A stretch of 64,000 nucleotides of DNA from SH-MAG3 sp036374995 (GTDB lineage Bacteria; Gemmatimonadota; Gemmatimonadetes; Longimicrobiales; RSA9). The position numbers and the translations under genes were made by a program. Location of the stretch: the NCBI GenBank assembly GCA_036374995.1, contig DASUSS010000143.1, positions 1-64,000 of the forward strand. The letters are read 5' to 3'. Shown piece by piece: positions 21,918 to 30,840 of this stretch (its first letter is position 1; the number at the start of each line of letters is the position of its first letter). A model generated the notes under the pieces. That model was not told the DNA's origin and made no database searches. It saw nothing but the letters and a program-made list of their open reading frames with translations.

Positions 21918-23242
21918 GATCGGCTTCCCGCGTGCGCGATCTCGGCCTCGATCCAGCCGGTGAACACTTCGCGTGCGCGCTGCACCATGCGCTCGCGACG
22001 CGCCGCCTTGTCGCGCACGTGCTCTGCGAGCGGGGCGAGCAGTCCGAGGTTGGAGTTCATCGGCTGGAACCGACCCGGCTCGGCAGTGTGCAGGTAATGC
22101 ATGAGAGCGCCGAGCATCGTCGTGGCCGGCGGCAGGACCGGTTCGAGACCGGTCAGGATGCGGTCCATGTTGATGCCCGCGAGGATGCCGGACGCGGCAG
22201 ACTCGGTGTAGCCCTCCACGCCCGTGAGCTGCCCCGCAAAGATGATGTCCGGGCGCACGTGCGTCGCACCGTACGGGTTCAGCTTCGCCGGGAAGTTCAG
22301 ATACGTGTTGCGATGGATGGACCCCGTGCGCAGGAACTCCGCGCGCTCGAGACCGGGGATCATGCGGAAGACGCGACGCTGCTCGCCGGTTCGCAGCCGC
22401 GTCTGGAAGCCGACCAGGTTCCACATCTGCCCCGTCCGATCCTCACGGCGGAGCTGAACGACCGCCCAGGGGCGCCGGCCGGTGTGCGGATCGCGCAGGC
22501 CGACGGGCTTCATTGGCCCGAAGCGGAGCGTGTCCGGACCCCGCTCCGCCATGACCTCGATCGGCAGGCACCCCTCGAAATACGGGATGTCCTCCCAGTC
22601 GTGACCCGGATACACGTCGGCTGTCCGCAGGGCAGCGATGAAGGCGTCGTACTGCTCGCGGGTCATCGGGCAGTTGAGGTAGTCCTCTTCGCCACCCTTG
22701 CCCCAGCGCGATGCGTAGAACGCGATGCTCGTGTCGATCGACTCGCGGCTCACGATCGGCGCGATGGAATCGTAGAATGCGAGCCCCTCATCGCCGAGCA
22801 GGGCCGCGATCGCCCGGGTCAGTGCATCCGATGTGAGCGGACCGGTCGCGATGATCGCGGGTCCTGGCGGCAGCGCCACCGTCTCGGCGCGCTCGACCGT
22901 GATGTTGTGGTGCTGCCCGATGCGGTCCGTCATCGCGCGGGCGAAGAGGTCGCGATCGACGGCGAGCGCCTGGCCGGCGGGCACGCGGGCGCTGTCGGCC
23001 GCCTGGAGCAGAATCGAGCCCAGGTCGCGCATCTCGGCCTTGAGCAGACCGTGCGCGTTGGCGAGGTCCTCGCTCTTGAAGGAGTTCGTGCACACGAGCT
23101 CGGCGAGACTGTCCGTCTGGTGCGCAGGCGTGGAACGGACGGGCCGCATCTCCCGCAGTGTGACCGCATGGCCGCGCTCCGCGAGCTGCCAGGCCGCCTC
23201 GCAGCCGGCCAGACCACCGCCGACGACGAGCACGTCCGCCAT
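21914..23242 (-). CDS. trmFO: tRNA (uracil-54-C5) methyltransferase, folate/FAD-dependent
   Basis: 442 residues. FAD-binding VLVVGGGLAGCEAAWQLAERG is at the N-terminus, followed by ELVCTNSFKSED, IIATGPLTS and FEGCLPIEVMAERG with the second conserved Cys. The C-terminus has GQLTGVEGYTESAASG and PMNSNLGLL. TrmFO makes ribothymidine at position 54 of tRNA using methylenetetrahydrofolate. The start lies two bases after the topA stop and its end overlaps xerC. Confidence 0.98.
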   Translation of the reverse strand: MADVLVVGGGLAGCEAAWQLAERGHAVTLREMRPVRSTPAHQTDSLAELVCTNSFKSEDLANAHGLLKAEMRDLGSILLQAADSARVPAGQALAVDRDLFARAMTDRIGQHHNITVERAETVALPPGPAIIATGPLTSDALTRAIAALLGDEGLAFYDSIAPIVSRESIDTSIAFYASRWGKGGEEDYLNCPMTREQYDAFIAALRTADVYPGHDWEDIPYFEGCLPIEVMAERGPDTLRFGPMKPVGLRDPHTGRRPWAVVQLRREDRTGQMWNLVGFQTRLRTGEQRRVFRMIPGLERAEFLRTGSIHRNTYLNFPAKLNPYGATHVRPDIIFAGQLTGVEGYTESAASGILAGINMDRILTGLEPVLPPATTMLGALMHYLHTAEPGRFQPMNSNLGLLAPLAEHVRDKAARRERMVQRAREVFTGWIEAEIAHAGSRS

Positions 23243-23244
23243 CG

Positions 23245-25818
23245 CTACTCCTTCCGTCGCTTCGCTGCCGACTTCTTTGCTGTGGATTTCTTCGCCGTCG
23301 GCTTCTTCGCAGTCGACTTCTTCGCCGTAGACTCGTTCGCGGTCGGCTTCTTCGCAGTCGATCGGGTCGCGGTCTCCGGGCCCTTCATCGCTGACTTCCG
23401 TGGGGCTGCCTTTGTCGTCTTCTTCGGCGCGCGCGTGCGTGTCGAGCCGCGCCCGTGACGCGCGCCGTTGCCGGAGGCCTCTCCCGACTGTTTGCGCGCG
23501 CGGCGCTCCGCCGGAGTGGGCACGCCGACGCCTGCGGGCTCGAGCGTGTCATCGGCTGCGACGGTGTACTCGTGCGCGCACGTCTGGCACCGCAGGAAGT
23601 CGCCGCGCGCTTTCGTGCTCTTGCGCACCAGGTAGGGCGCTTCGCAGTTCGGGCACGGACGGGCGATCGGCTCATCCCAGGTGGACCAGTCGCACTCCGG
23701 ATAACGGGTGCAGCCCCAGAACGGCTTGCCGCGTCGCGTCCGCTTCTCGCCGACATCGCCGATGCCGCACTGTGGGCACTTGAGCCCCGGGATCGTGCGC
23801 GGCTTCGTGTGCCGGCACTTCGGGTAGTTGCTGCACGCGATGAACGGACCGAAGCGACCCTCGCGCTCGACCATCTCGCCGCCGCACTTCTCGCACTTCT
23901 CGCCGGTCGGCACCGGCTCCTTCTTCTGCTCGTCGTCCAGCGACCGCGTAAACCGGCACTCGGGATAGCCCGTGCAGCCGAGGAACCGACCGTAGCGGTT
24001 CCAGCGGACGGCGAGGTCGCGACCGCACTCGGGGCACGGCCCCGCGTCCGCGGCGACCGCGTCACGGATGATCTCCTCGCTGCGATCGGCACCCTCCGAC
24101 AGACGCCGCTCGAACGGGCCGTAGAAGTCCTGGAGCACACGCCGCCAGTCGAGCTCGCCCTCCTCGACCCGGTCGAGCTCCGCTTCCATCACGCTCGTGA
24201 AGTCGACACTGAATACGTCCGGGAAGATCTTCACGAGCACGGCAGCCACCGTCTCGCCGAGCGGTGTCGGCTGGAACCGCTTCTGCTCCAGCTGCACGTA
24301 CTCGCGATCCGTCAACGTCGAGATGATCTGCGCATAGGTCGACGGCCTGCCGATTCCCAGCCGTTCCAGCTCCTTGACGAGACTCGCCTCGGTAAAGCGG
24401 GGCGGCGGCTGCGTGAAATGCTGGGCGGGCGTGATCGACTCCAGGCGGCAGCGATCCTTCTCGGCGAGGTCCGGCAGCGGCGCGAGGTCATCGAGCGTCT
24501 TGTGATCGCCGTCCTCCCGAGCCTCGGTGTAGAGTCGCGTGAAGCCATCGAACACGAGGATCGAGCCGGTCGCGCGGAACGTATACTTCCGTCCACTCGC
24601 AGCGGTCAGCTCGAAGTCGGCGGTCGTCGTATCATAGACCGCCGACGCCATCTGCCCGGCAACGAAGCGCAGCCAGATCAGCTCGTAGAGGCGGTTCTGG
24701 TCACGGTCGAGGTACTGTCGGACCTGGTCGGGGCGGCGCCACGCGTCGGTCGGCCGGATCGCTTCGTGCGCCTCCTGCGCGCCCTTCTGCTGCTTGCCGC
24801 CCCAGAGGCGGGGCCGGTCCACGAGGTAGTCGCCACCGAACGAATCCTGGACGAGGTCGCGCGCCGTATCTGCGGCACTCGCGGCGACACGCGTCGAGTC
24901 CGTACGCATGTACGTGATGAGTCCGACGGAGCCCTCGGAGCCGAGATCGACTCCCTCATACAGTTGCTGCGCCGTGCGCATCGTGCGCTGAGCGGTGAAG
25001 CCGAGTCGCTTCGCGGCCTCCTGCTGGAGTGTCGAGGTGGTGAACGGCGCAGGCGGGTTCTTGAGCCGCTGGCGCCGCTTAAGCTCCGTGATGACGAACG
25101 GGAGGCCTGCGACGTCGGCCAGCACCTGCGTGGCACTCGCCTCGTCACCGAGCCTGAACGCCTTGCCGTCGATGTGATGGAGCCGCGCCTCGAACTGCCT
25201 GGCGTCCTTCTCGAGCAGCGCGGTGATCGACCAGTACTCCTCGGGCGTGAAGGCGCGGATCTCGGCCTCACGCTCGGTGATGAGGCGCAGTGCAACGGTC
25301 TGGACGCGTCCGGCCGACAGTCCGGGCCGGATCGGCTTCCACAACAACGGGCTCACCTGGTAACCGACGAGGCGATCGAGGATACGCCGGGCCTGCTGCG
25401 CCTCGACCTTGCGCATGTCGAGCGGCAGCGGCTGCTCGAGGGCGCGGCGCACGGCGTCCTTCGTGATCTCGTGGAACAGCACGCGACGGAAGCGGGTGCC
25501 ATCGCCCCGCTCGTAGCCGAGCTGCTCCGCGACGTGGTATGCGATTGCCTCGCCTTCGCGATCGGGGTCGGTGGCGAGGATCACGTCGTCGACGGCGTCG
25601 GCATCGCGACGCAGTTCCTGGATGACCTTGCCCTTGCCGCGGATGGTGACGTACTTCGGCTCGAAGCCGTGCTCGACATCGACGCCGAGCTCGCGCTCCG
25701 GCAGGTCACGGATGTGACCGACCGAGGCTCGCACGCGGTAATCGCTGCCGAGGTACTTGCCGATCGTCTTCGCCTTTGCCGGCGACTCGACGATCACGAG
25801 GTGCTTCGTTTTAGCCAT
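23245..25818 (-). CDS. topA: DNA topoisomerase I (type IA)
   Basis: 857 residues. The Toprim domain begins HLVIVESPAKAKTIGKYLG and holds ATDPDREGEAIAYH; the catalytic Tyr303 lies in GLITYMRTDSTR. Three four-cysteine zinc fingers (starting near CPECGRDLAV, CEKCGGEMVE and CPQCGIGDVG) and a further CPNC...CQTC pair follow. The last ~45 residues are a Lys/Ala tail of TAKK-type repeats. The enzyme relaxes negative supercoils. The gene overlaps the end of aroK by 25 bases and is part of aroC-aroK-topA-trmFO-xerC. Confidence 0.98.
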   Translation of the reverse strand: MAKTKHLVIVESPAKAKTIGKYLGSDYRVRASVGHIRDLPERELGVDVEHGFEPKYVTIRGKGKVIQELRRDADAVDDVILATDPDREGEAIAYHVAEQLGYERGDGTRFRRVLFHEITKDAVRRALEQPLPLDMRKVEAQQARRILDRLVGYQVSPLLWKPIRPGLSAGRVQTVALRLITEREAEIRAFTPEEYWSITALLEKDARQFEARLHHIDGKAFRLGDEASATQVLADVAGLPFVITELKRRQRLKNPPAPFTTSTLQQEAAKRLGFTAQRTMRTAQQLYEGVDLGSEGSVGLITYMRTDSTRVAASAADTARDLVQDSFGGDYLVDRPRLWGGKQQKGAQEAHEAIRPTDAWRRPDQVRQYLDRDQNRLYELIWLRFVAGQMASAVYDTTTADFELTAASGRKYTFRATGSILVFDGFTRLYTEAREDGDHKTLDDLAPLPDLAEKDRCRLESITPAQHFTQPPPRFTEASLVKELERLGIGRPSTYAQIISTLTDREYVQLEQKRFQPTPLGETVAAVLVKIFPDVFSVDFTSVMEAELDRVEEGELDWRRVLQDFYGPFERRLSEGADRSEEIIRDAVAADAGPCPECGRDLAVRWNRYGRFLGCTGYPECRFTRSLDDEQKKEPVPTGEKCEKCGGEMVEREGRFGPFIACSNYPKCRHTKPRTIPGLKCPQCGIGDVGEKRTRRGKPFWGCTRYPECDWSTWDEPIARPCPNCEAPYLVRKSTKARGDFLRCQTCAHEYTVAADDTLEPAGVGVPTPAERRARKQSGEASGNGARHGRGSTRTRAPKKTTKAAPRKSAMKGPETATRSTAKKPTANESTAKKSTAKKPTAKKSTAKKSAAKRRKE
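23262..23360 (-). repeat. 15-base in-frame repeats encoding the TopA Lys/Ala tail
   Basis: About six tandem imperfect 15-base units encode pentapeptides of the type S/P-T-A-K-K near the topA C-terminus. The basic tail resembles histone-H1-like or mycobacterial TopA tails that help DNA binding. In-frame slippage could change the copy number. Confidence 0.75.
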
Positions 25819-26318
25819 TCGCTGATGATTCGAGAGACTTCCGTGGCCGATCGCCCATCGACGTCCACGATGAGGTCGGCGCGCCCGTACGAGTCGTTGC
25901 GTTCGCGGCCCAGCTCGCGCAGTCGATCCAGCGGATCGGCGCGAGCGAGGAGCGGCCGGTCCAGTGGGCTACCCCCGAGCCGCCGGATCGCTTCCTCCGG
26001 CGAGACCCGCAGCCACACAGTCGCCGTGCCGGCAGGCAGTGTCTCGAGCGCACCGGGCTGCGCCGCCCAGCCGCCGCCCGGAGCGAGCACGGTATGCGCC
26101 TGAGAGGATAACTCCGCTGTCAACCGAAGCTCCATGGCACGAAACGCCGATTCACCGTCTGAACGGAACAGCTCCGTGACGGATCGGCCGGTGGTGCGCT
26201 CGATCTCTGCATCGATGTCGATGAAGCTCCAGCCGAGCAAGGCGGCGAGCCGCGCGCCGACCGTGGTCTTGCCCGCACCCGGCAGTCCGATGAGCACGCA
26301 GCGCTCGATCCGCGTCAT
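25794..26318 (-). CDS. aroK: Shikimate kinase
   Basis: 174 residues. Walker A is GLPGAGKTTVG; the shikimate-binding FIDIDAEIE and the APGGG loop follow, and RPLLA is the lid segment. The enzyme phosphorylates shikimate at the 3-hydroxyl, two steps before chorismate. aroC ends six bases upstream, and the 3' end overlaps topA. The pairing with aroC supports AroK over a gluconate kinase. Confidence 0.95.
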   Translation of the reverse strand: MTRIERCVLIGLPGAGKTTVGARLAALLGWSFIDIDAEIERTTGRSVTELFRSDGESAFRAMELRLTAELSSQAHTVLAPGGGWAAQPGALETLPAGTATVWLRVSPEEAIRRLGGSPLDRPLLARADPLDRLRELGRERNDSYGRADLIVDVDGRSATEVSRIISEWLKRSTS

Positions 26319-26324
26319 GCCGCA

Positions 26325-27557
26325 CTACTCGGCGGTCCCGTGCTGTTCGGCTCGGCCGAGCGCGGCGCGGCGCGACGCGAGCTGGCCCAGATACCCGGCC
26401 ACGTTGCGATGCAGCTCGGTCATCGTGTCCGCGCCGAACTTCTCGAGGATCGCGTCCGCGAGCACGATGGCCAGCATGGCCTCGCCCACGACACCTGCTG
26501 CCGCGAGCGCGACGACGTCGCTGCGCTCGCGAATGGCATCGCCGACATCGCCCGTGCGGATGTCCACGCTCTTCAGCGGCTGCATCAGGCTCGACAGCGG
26601 CTTCATGGCCACGCGCACCACGAGCGGCGCTCCCGTCGTGATGCCGCCCTCGAGGCCACCGGCGTTGTTGCGGGTGCGGCGGTACCCACCGGTCCTGGGC
26701 GCGGTTGCGTCGGCCTCGATCTCATCGTGGACGGCAGAGCCGCGGCGCCGTGCGGCCTCGAAGCCGAGACCGATCTCTACACCCTTCATCGCCTGAATCG
26801 ACATCATCGCCTGCGCAACGCGACCGTCCAGCTTGCGGTCCCAGGATACATGGCTTCCCAGACCGACGGGCAGTCCGCGCGCGACCACCTCGAACGTACC
26901 GCCGAGCGTATCGCCGGCGCGCTTCGCGGCATCGATCTCCTCGATCATGCGCGCCTCCGCCTCGGGGTCGAGCGTGCGGAGCGGCGAGGCGTCGGCGACC
27001 GCGTTGATGTCGTCCGGCAGCGCGTCCATGCGGCGCGCTTCCACACCGCCGAGCATCACGATATGGCTGCCGATGCTGATGTCGAGCTCGGCGAGCAGCC
27101 GTTTCGCGATCGCGCCCGCGGCCACGCGTGCGGTCGTCTCGCGGGCGGACGCGCGCTCGAGCACGTCGCGCGCATCGGCACGGTCGTACTTCAGTACGCC
27201 GACCAGATCGGCATGTCCGGGGCGCGGCAGGTGGACGCGGCGCAACTCGCGGTCGGTGGCGCCTTCGGCGGGTGGCTCGTAAGCCATCGGGACACGCCAG
27301 TTGTCCCAGTCCCGGTTCCAGACGAGCAGCGCGATCGGTGAGCCGAGCGTCTCGCCGAAGCGCACGCCCGAGACGAGCTCCGCGACGTCCTTCTCGATCT
27401 TCATGCGGGCGCCCCGGCCGTAGCCGCCCTGCCGCCGGCGCAGGTCCGGGTCGATGTCGCGCTCCGCGATGAGCGACAGACCGGCCGGCGCGCCCTCCAC
27501 GAGGGCCACCAGTCCGCGCCCGTGCGATTCGCCCGCCGTGTGGAAACGGAAGTGCAT
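26325..27557 (-). CDS. aroC: Chorismate synthase
   Basis: 410 residues. Family signatures are FHTAGESHGRGLVALVEG at the N-terminus, RRRQGGYGRGARMKIEKD, GHADLVGVLKYD, DARDVLERASARETTARVA and GGLEGGITTGAPLVVRVAMKP. It converts EPSP to chorismate using reduced FMN. It is the first gene of the aroC-aroK-topA-trmFO-xerC operon. No clear Shine-Dalgarno precedes the ATG, and the short leader contains a stable hairpin. Confidence 0.98.
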   Translation of the reverse strand: MHFRFHTAGESHGRGLVALVEGAPAGLSLIAERDIDPDLRRRQGGYGRGARMKIEKDVAELVSGVRFGETLGSPIALLVWNRDWDNWRVPMAYEPPAEGATDRELRRVHLPRPGHADLVGVLKYDRADARDVLERASARETTARVAAGAIAKRLLAELDISIGSHIVMLGGVEARRMDALPDDINAVADASPLRTLDPEAEARMIEEIDAAKRAGDTLGGTFEVVARGLPVGLGSHVSWDRKLDGRVAQAMMSIQAMKGVEIGLGFEAARRRGSAVHDEIEADATAPRTGGYRRTRNNAGGLEGGITTGAPLVVRVAMKPLSSLMQPLKSVDIRTGDVGDAIRERSDVVALAAAGVVGEAMLAIVLADAILEKFGADTMTELHRNVAGYLGQLASRRAALGRAEQHGTAE

Positions 27558-27570
27558 GATCCGCGAGTTT

Positions 27571-27600
27571 CAAGAAAAGAGCCCGGCAGGACCGGGCTCT
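27571..27600 (-). terminator. Rho-independent-type hairpin between the pil operon and aroC
   Basis: A perfect 9-bp stem (27578-27586 with 27592-27600), a 5-base loop and a T-rich tail (ttttcttg) read on the minus strand. It ends the pilMNOPQ-lipoprotein operon. A good promoter lies just upstream at 27614-27642, so the hairpin also sits at the extreme 5' end of the aroC message. Confidence 0.8.
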
Positions 27601-27613
27601 CGTGTGTATCCTC

Positions 27614-27642
27614 TATATAGGTTGGCGCGGGAGCTCTGTAAA
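27614..27642 (-). promoter_or_regulatory. Sigma-70-type promoter for the aroC operon
   Basis: On the minus strand TTTACA (27642-27637) and TATATA (27619-27614) are separated by 17 bases, a close consensus match that stands out in GC-rich DNA. Transcription would start near 27606, giving a ~50-base leader to aroC that contains the terminator-like hairpin. Confidence 0.7.
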
Positions 27643-27666
27643 GCGCCGCCCGCCCCGGACGTGCGG

Positions 27667-28053
27667 CTACTGCACCCGGACGGTATCGAAAGCCGGGGCG
27701 CTCACCCGGCCGGTCACATCCTCGACCACGGCGCGAATGATCAGCAGCGAATCCGCGGTCTGCTGGAGGTCGAGCGTCGCGCGCGCCGTTTCGGTTTCCG
27801 CCGTGCCGGGGAAATTCACGGTGTCCGCATTGACGAACGCGCCGCTGAAGATCACCTCGATCGTGGACACGCCCGACCGCGCCGTGCCGGTGATATCGAC
27901 ATTGAACTGGGCCGGCACGGTGACGGAGGAGGGCGCCAGGATCTGCGTGATCCGCGGCGGCTCCTCCGACACCTCACCGACGAAGAGATTCGAGCCCTCG
28001 CACGCGCCGCACACCAGCACCACGGCGCACAGCGCGGCAACGATACGCAACAT
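27667..28053 (-). CDS. Small lipoprotein at the end of the pilMNOPQ operon
   Basis: 128 residues from an ATG overlapping the pilQ stop (TGATG). The N-terminus is a lipoprotein signal (LRIVAALCAVVLVCGAC, then EGSN), although Cys occupies the -3 position. The rest is a single beta-rich domain (SSVTVPAQFNVDITGTA, VSTIEVIFSG and a final DTVRVQ) that looks Ig-like. I recognise no named family. Being translationally coupled to the secretin PilQ suggests a role in secretin assembly or outer-membrane anchoring, the place usually taken by a pilotin, but this is inference. Confidence 0.65.
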   Translation of the reverse strand: MLRIVAALCAVVLVCGACEGSNLFVGEVSEEPPRITQILAPSSVTVPAQFNVDITGTARSGVSTIEVIFSGAFVNADTVNFPGTAETETARATLDLQQTADSLLIIRAVVEDVTGRVSAPAFDTVRVQ

Positions 28054-29747
28054 CAATCCCTCACGATGTGCGGCGTGACCATGATCAGCAGGTCGCGCTT
28101 GTTCTCCTGCTCGGTCTCCTGCCGGAACAGCGCGCCGATCACGGGCAGATTCATCAGGACCGGAATGCCCGCGCGCGAGCGCGTCTTCTCCGTGATCGTC
28201 AGACCGCCGATCACCACCGTCTCGCCATCGTTGACCAGGACCTGCGTCTGGGCATTCTGCGTCTGGAAGATGACGCCGATGTCGGACGGCGCGGCGGAGA
28301 CACCGGAGCGCTCGGCACTCAGGTCGAGCAGCACCTGGTTACCCGTGATGTGCGGCGTCACCTGCAGGATGATACCGGTATTCTTGTACTCGACGGCCGC
28401 CCGCGGTCCACCGGCGCCGGCGGCGCCGGCATCGACGACACGGATCGGCGTCTGCTCACCGACCTGGATCGAGGCGGTGCGGTGGTCGAGCGTGCGCACG
28501 ACGGGCTTCGCCTGCACGTCGCTCAGGCTGACGGTCTGGAGTGCCTCGATGAACGTGACGAGCGTGTGCCGCCCGAGCACGAGCGAGGTGAGCACTTCGA
28601 GCGAGGGCGAGGCGACGCGGTAGTTCGCGTTGCCGAGCGCCGCTATCGAGTTGCCGCCGAGCGAGATCACGTCATCATCGACCTGCGCGCCACCGATCAT
28701 GCCGGGCGTCACGCGGTTGAGCTGGTTGCCGCGCGAGTCCTTCAGGTCGTATACGACGCCGTACGCCTCGAGCGCTGTGCGGTCGATGAACGCGATGACC
28801 GCCGTGATGTCGACCTGTGGCGTCTTCACGTCCAGCTCGGGCAGCACCTGGGCAATGCGCTCGATCGAGGAGCGCGTGTCCGTGATGATCAGCGTGTTCG
28901 AGCCGCGGTTCACGGTCACCTGTCCGGCCGGCGAGAGCAGGCCGGAGCCGACGGCGCGGCTGATCGAGTCGGCGCTGATGAACTGGATCGCGAACGTGCG
29001 CGTGACCAGCGGCTCGGTCGCCTGCGCCTGGTCCGCCGCGGCGATGTCCTGCACGAGGATGACGCCGCTCGACAGCGTGCGCATGAACATGCCGTTCGCC
29101 TCGAGGATCGCCTCGAGCGCCTCGCGCCACGTCACGTCGGTGAGCGTCGCGGTGATCGTCTTCCCCTGAACGCCGGGGGCGGCGACGATGTTCTGACCGG
29201 CGTAGTCGCTGAACAGCGCGAGCACGTTCGGCACCGGCTCGTTCGTGAACGTGATCGAGCGGATCACCTGGTCGCGTGTGCGCTGCGCCACCGGGTCCTG
29301 CGAGCGCATCGGCTCCGTCTGCTGCGGCGGAGGTGCCGCGGCCGCCGGTGCTGCCGCCGCGCCATCCATGGCGCGGTGCCAGGGCTCGAAGGAGCCATCC
29401 GGATTCGGGAACGACACGCGGATGCGACCGTCCTCGCGTGTGAACTCGTAGTCGACTGGAGTGCCGAGTGCGAGCACGACACGCGCAACGTTCGACTGGA
29501 ACGGCGCGACCCGGAGCTCGCGGACACCGCCGCGGTTGAAGTTGCGCAGATCGATCCGCGGCGCCTGCGGCACGCCCCTGAGGTCCACGACGAGGCGCCC
29601 GTCCGGCATCATGAAATGCTGCGGCGTGACGGTGCCATCGACCAGAATGACGACCTCAGTGCGATCAGCGACCGGTGCGACGCTGAGCCCGGTGACGCGG
29701 GGCTCGGCGGCGAACAAGGTCAGCAAGAGCGCGATGAACGCGGTCAT
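28053..29747 (-). CDS. pilQ: Type IV pilus secretin PilQ
   Basis: 564 residues. A signal segment is followed by an AMIN domain (~15-115; VVILVDGTVTPQHF, LVVDLRGV), an Ala/Pro/Gln linker, a secretin/TonB short N-terminal domain (ITFTNEPVPNVLALFSDYAGQNIV) and an N1-type domain (SNTLIITDTRSSIERI). The C-terminal secretin barrel has VGEQTPI, GIILQVTPHI, VLVNDGETVVIGGL and IPVLMNLPVIGALFR. It forms the outer-membrane pore for the pilus. It is one AMIN domain shorter than pseudomonad PilQ. It lies last but one in the operon. Confidence 0.95.
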   Translation of the reverse strand: MTAFIALLLTLFAAEPRVTGLSVAPVADRTEVVILVDGTVTPQHFMMPDGRLVVDLRGVPQAPRIDLRNFNRGGVRELRVAPFQSNVARVVLALGTPVDYEFTREDGRIRVSFPNPDGSFEPWHRAMDGAAAAPAAAAPPPQQTEPMRSQDPVAQRTRDQVIRSITFTNEPVPNVLALFSDYAGQNIVAAPGVQGKTITATLTDVTWREALEAILEANGMFMRTLSSGVILVQDIAAADQAQATEPLVTRTFAIQFISADSISRAVGSGLLSPAGQVTVNRGSNTLIITDTRSSIERIAQVLPELDVKTPQVDITAVIAFIDRTALEAYGVVYDLKDSRGNQLNRVTPGMIGGAQVDDDVISLGGNSIAALGNANYRVASPSLEVLTSLVLGRHTLVTFIEALQTVSLSDVQAKPVVRTLDHRTASIQVGEQTPIRVVDAGAAGAGGPRAAVEYKNTGIILQVTPHITGNQVLLDLSAERSGVSAAPSDIGVIFQTQNAQTQVLVNDGETVVIGGLTITEKTRSRAGIPVLMNLPVIGALFRQETEQENKRDLLIMVTPHIVRD

Positions 29748-29752
29748 CGGAT

Positions 29753-30250
29753 TTACGCTCCTTCCCGTAGTGGCTTCAGTTCGAGAACTTCCTGCCTGCG
29801 GATTCCGAAATCACTGACCGAGAACACGACGCGCGTGCGACCGATGTCGACGACGGTTGCATTCCCTACAGTGTCACCCCGGCGCAGCCGGTACTGCTTG
29901 TTCGCGGCGTCGGACACAGCCGCGATGCTCTCTCGCGGATCGTCGTCGTACAGGATCATTTTGAGCTTCAGATCCGAGAACAGCACGCCCGCATTGGCGC
30001 CCGTGAGCGGCATGAACGGGTCGCGGCGCGCGCGGCCGGGATACGTGAAGACTTCGCGCTCGAAGATGAGCTTCGGGTCGGCGGCCTGAGCCGCCTCGGG
30101 TGCCGGCGCGTCGGGCGCCGGTGCTGCCTGTGTCTGTCCCTGTGCTGCCGGTGCCTGCGGCTGCGCCGCCGGCGGATCCTGTGCGCGCGCGGGCGCCGCC
30201 GCGGCCAGCACGATCAGGCCGGCGATCCAGGCGCGATCAGCTGTTCGCAT
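29753..30250 (-). CDS. pilP: Pilus assembly protein PilP-like
   Basis: 165 residues from the ATG at 30250, which has an excellent ggagg six bases upstream. A signal peptide (AWIAGLIVLAAAAPARA) is followed by a Pro/Ala/Gln-rich stretch to ~60 and a compact domain (YPGRARRDPFMPL, LILYDD-like segment, YRLRRGDTVGNATVVDIG and VVFSVSDFG) matching the PilP/HQ beta domain. Family PilP links the PilN-PilO inner-membrane complex to PilQ. It overlaps the end of pilO by 14 bases. Confidence 0.85.
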   Translation of the reverse strand: MRTADRAWIAGLIVLAAAAPARAQDPPAAQPQAPAAQGQTQAAPAPDAPAPEAAQAADPKLIFEREVFTYPGRARRDPFMPLTGANAGVLFSDLKLKMILYDDDPRESIAAVSDAANKQYRLRRGDTVGNATVVDIGRTRVVFSVSDFGIRRQEVLELKPLREGA

Positions 30251-30839
30251 TGGCAACCTCCACGGTGGGAACGGCGTCCGGAACGATGTAGGTCTCTATG
30301 CGGAATATCGCGCGCAGGACCGGCGGCTCGCCGGGCTCGGCGGCGGGCCGGTCCGTGTTGAGCTTGACCTCCGACGCGCGCACGATGCGCGGCAGCGACC
30401 CGATCGCCGTGAGGTACTCGCCAATGCTGTGATAGTCGCCGAGCACCTGGAGCTCGTAGGACTGGTGCGAGTAGAACTCGCCGGCCTGTTCGGCCGACGG
30501 GTTGAACGCCGCGAGCTCGACGCCGAGCTCCTGCGCCCGGGCCGTGATCTGGCTGATCAGCACGGGCACATCCTCGCGCCGCGGGATCAGGTCCTCGAGC
30601 TGGCTGATGTGGGCCTGATATACGGCGAGTCGCTGCTGTAGATCGGCGCCGTAGCGGGACACGATCTGGCGCATCCCGGCATTGCTGATCTCCAGCCGTT
30701 CGATGTTGTCCTGCAACGTCGTGGCTTCCACCGTTCGCTTCGAGTGGTAGAAGTAGTAGTAGCCGACGGCGATGAGGAGCGGGAGCAGTCCGAGGAGGAC
30801 CAGCTTCTGCTTCTGCGGATCCTGCGGCAGGAGCGCCAT
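30237..30839 (-). CDS. pilO: Type IV pilus inner-membrane protein PilO
   Basis: 200 residues. One N-terminal transmembrane segment (LVLLGLLPLLIAVGYYYFY, ~13-31) precedes a coiled coil (~35-90) and a ferredoxin-like periplasmic domain (VPVLISQITARAQELGVELAAF; YHSIGEYLTAIGSLPRIVRASE). It pairs with PilN as the alignment complex of the pilus machine. One base separates the start from the pilN stop. Confidence 0.92.
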   Translation of the reverse strand: MALLPQDPQKQKLVLLGLLPLLIAVGYYYFYHSKRTVEATTLQDNIERLEISNAGMRQIVSRYGADLQQRLAVYQAHISQLEDLIPRREDVPVLISQITARAQELGVELAAFNPSAEQAGEFYSHQSYELQVLGDYHSIGEYLTAIGSLPRIVRASEVKLNTDRPAAEPGEPPVLRAIFRIETYIVPDAVPTVEVANANS

Positions 30840-30840
30840 G

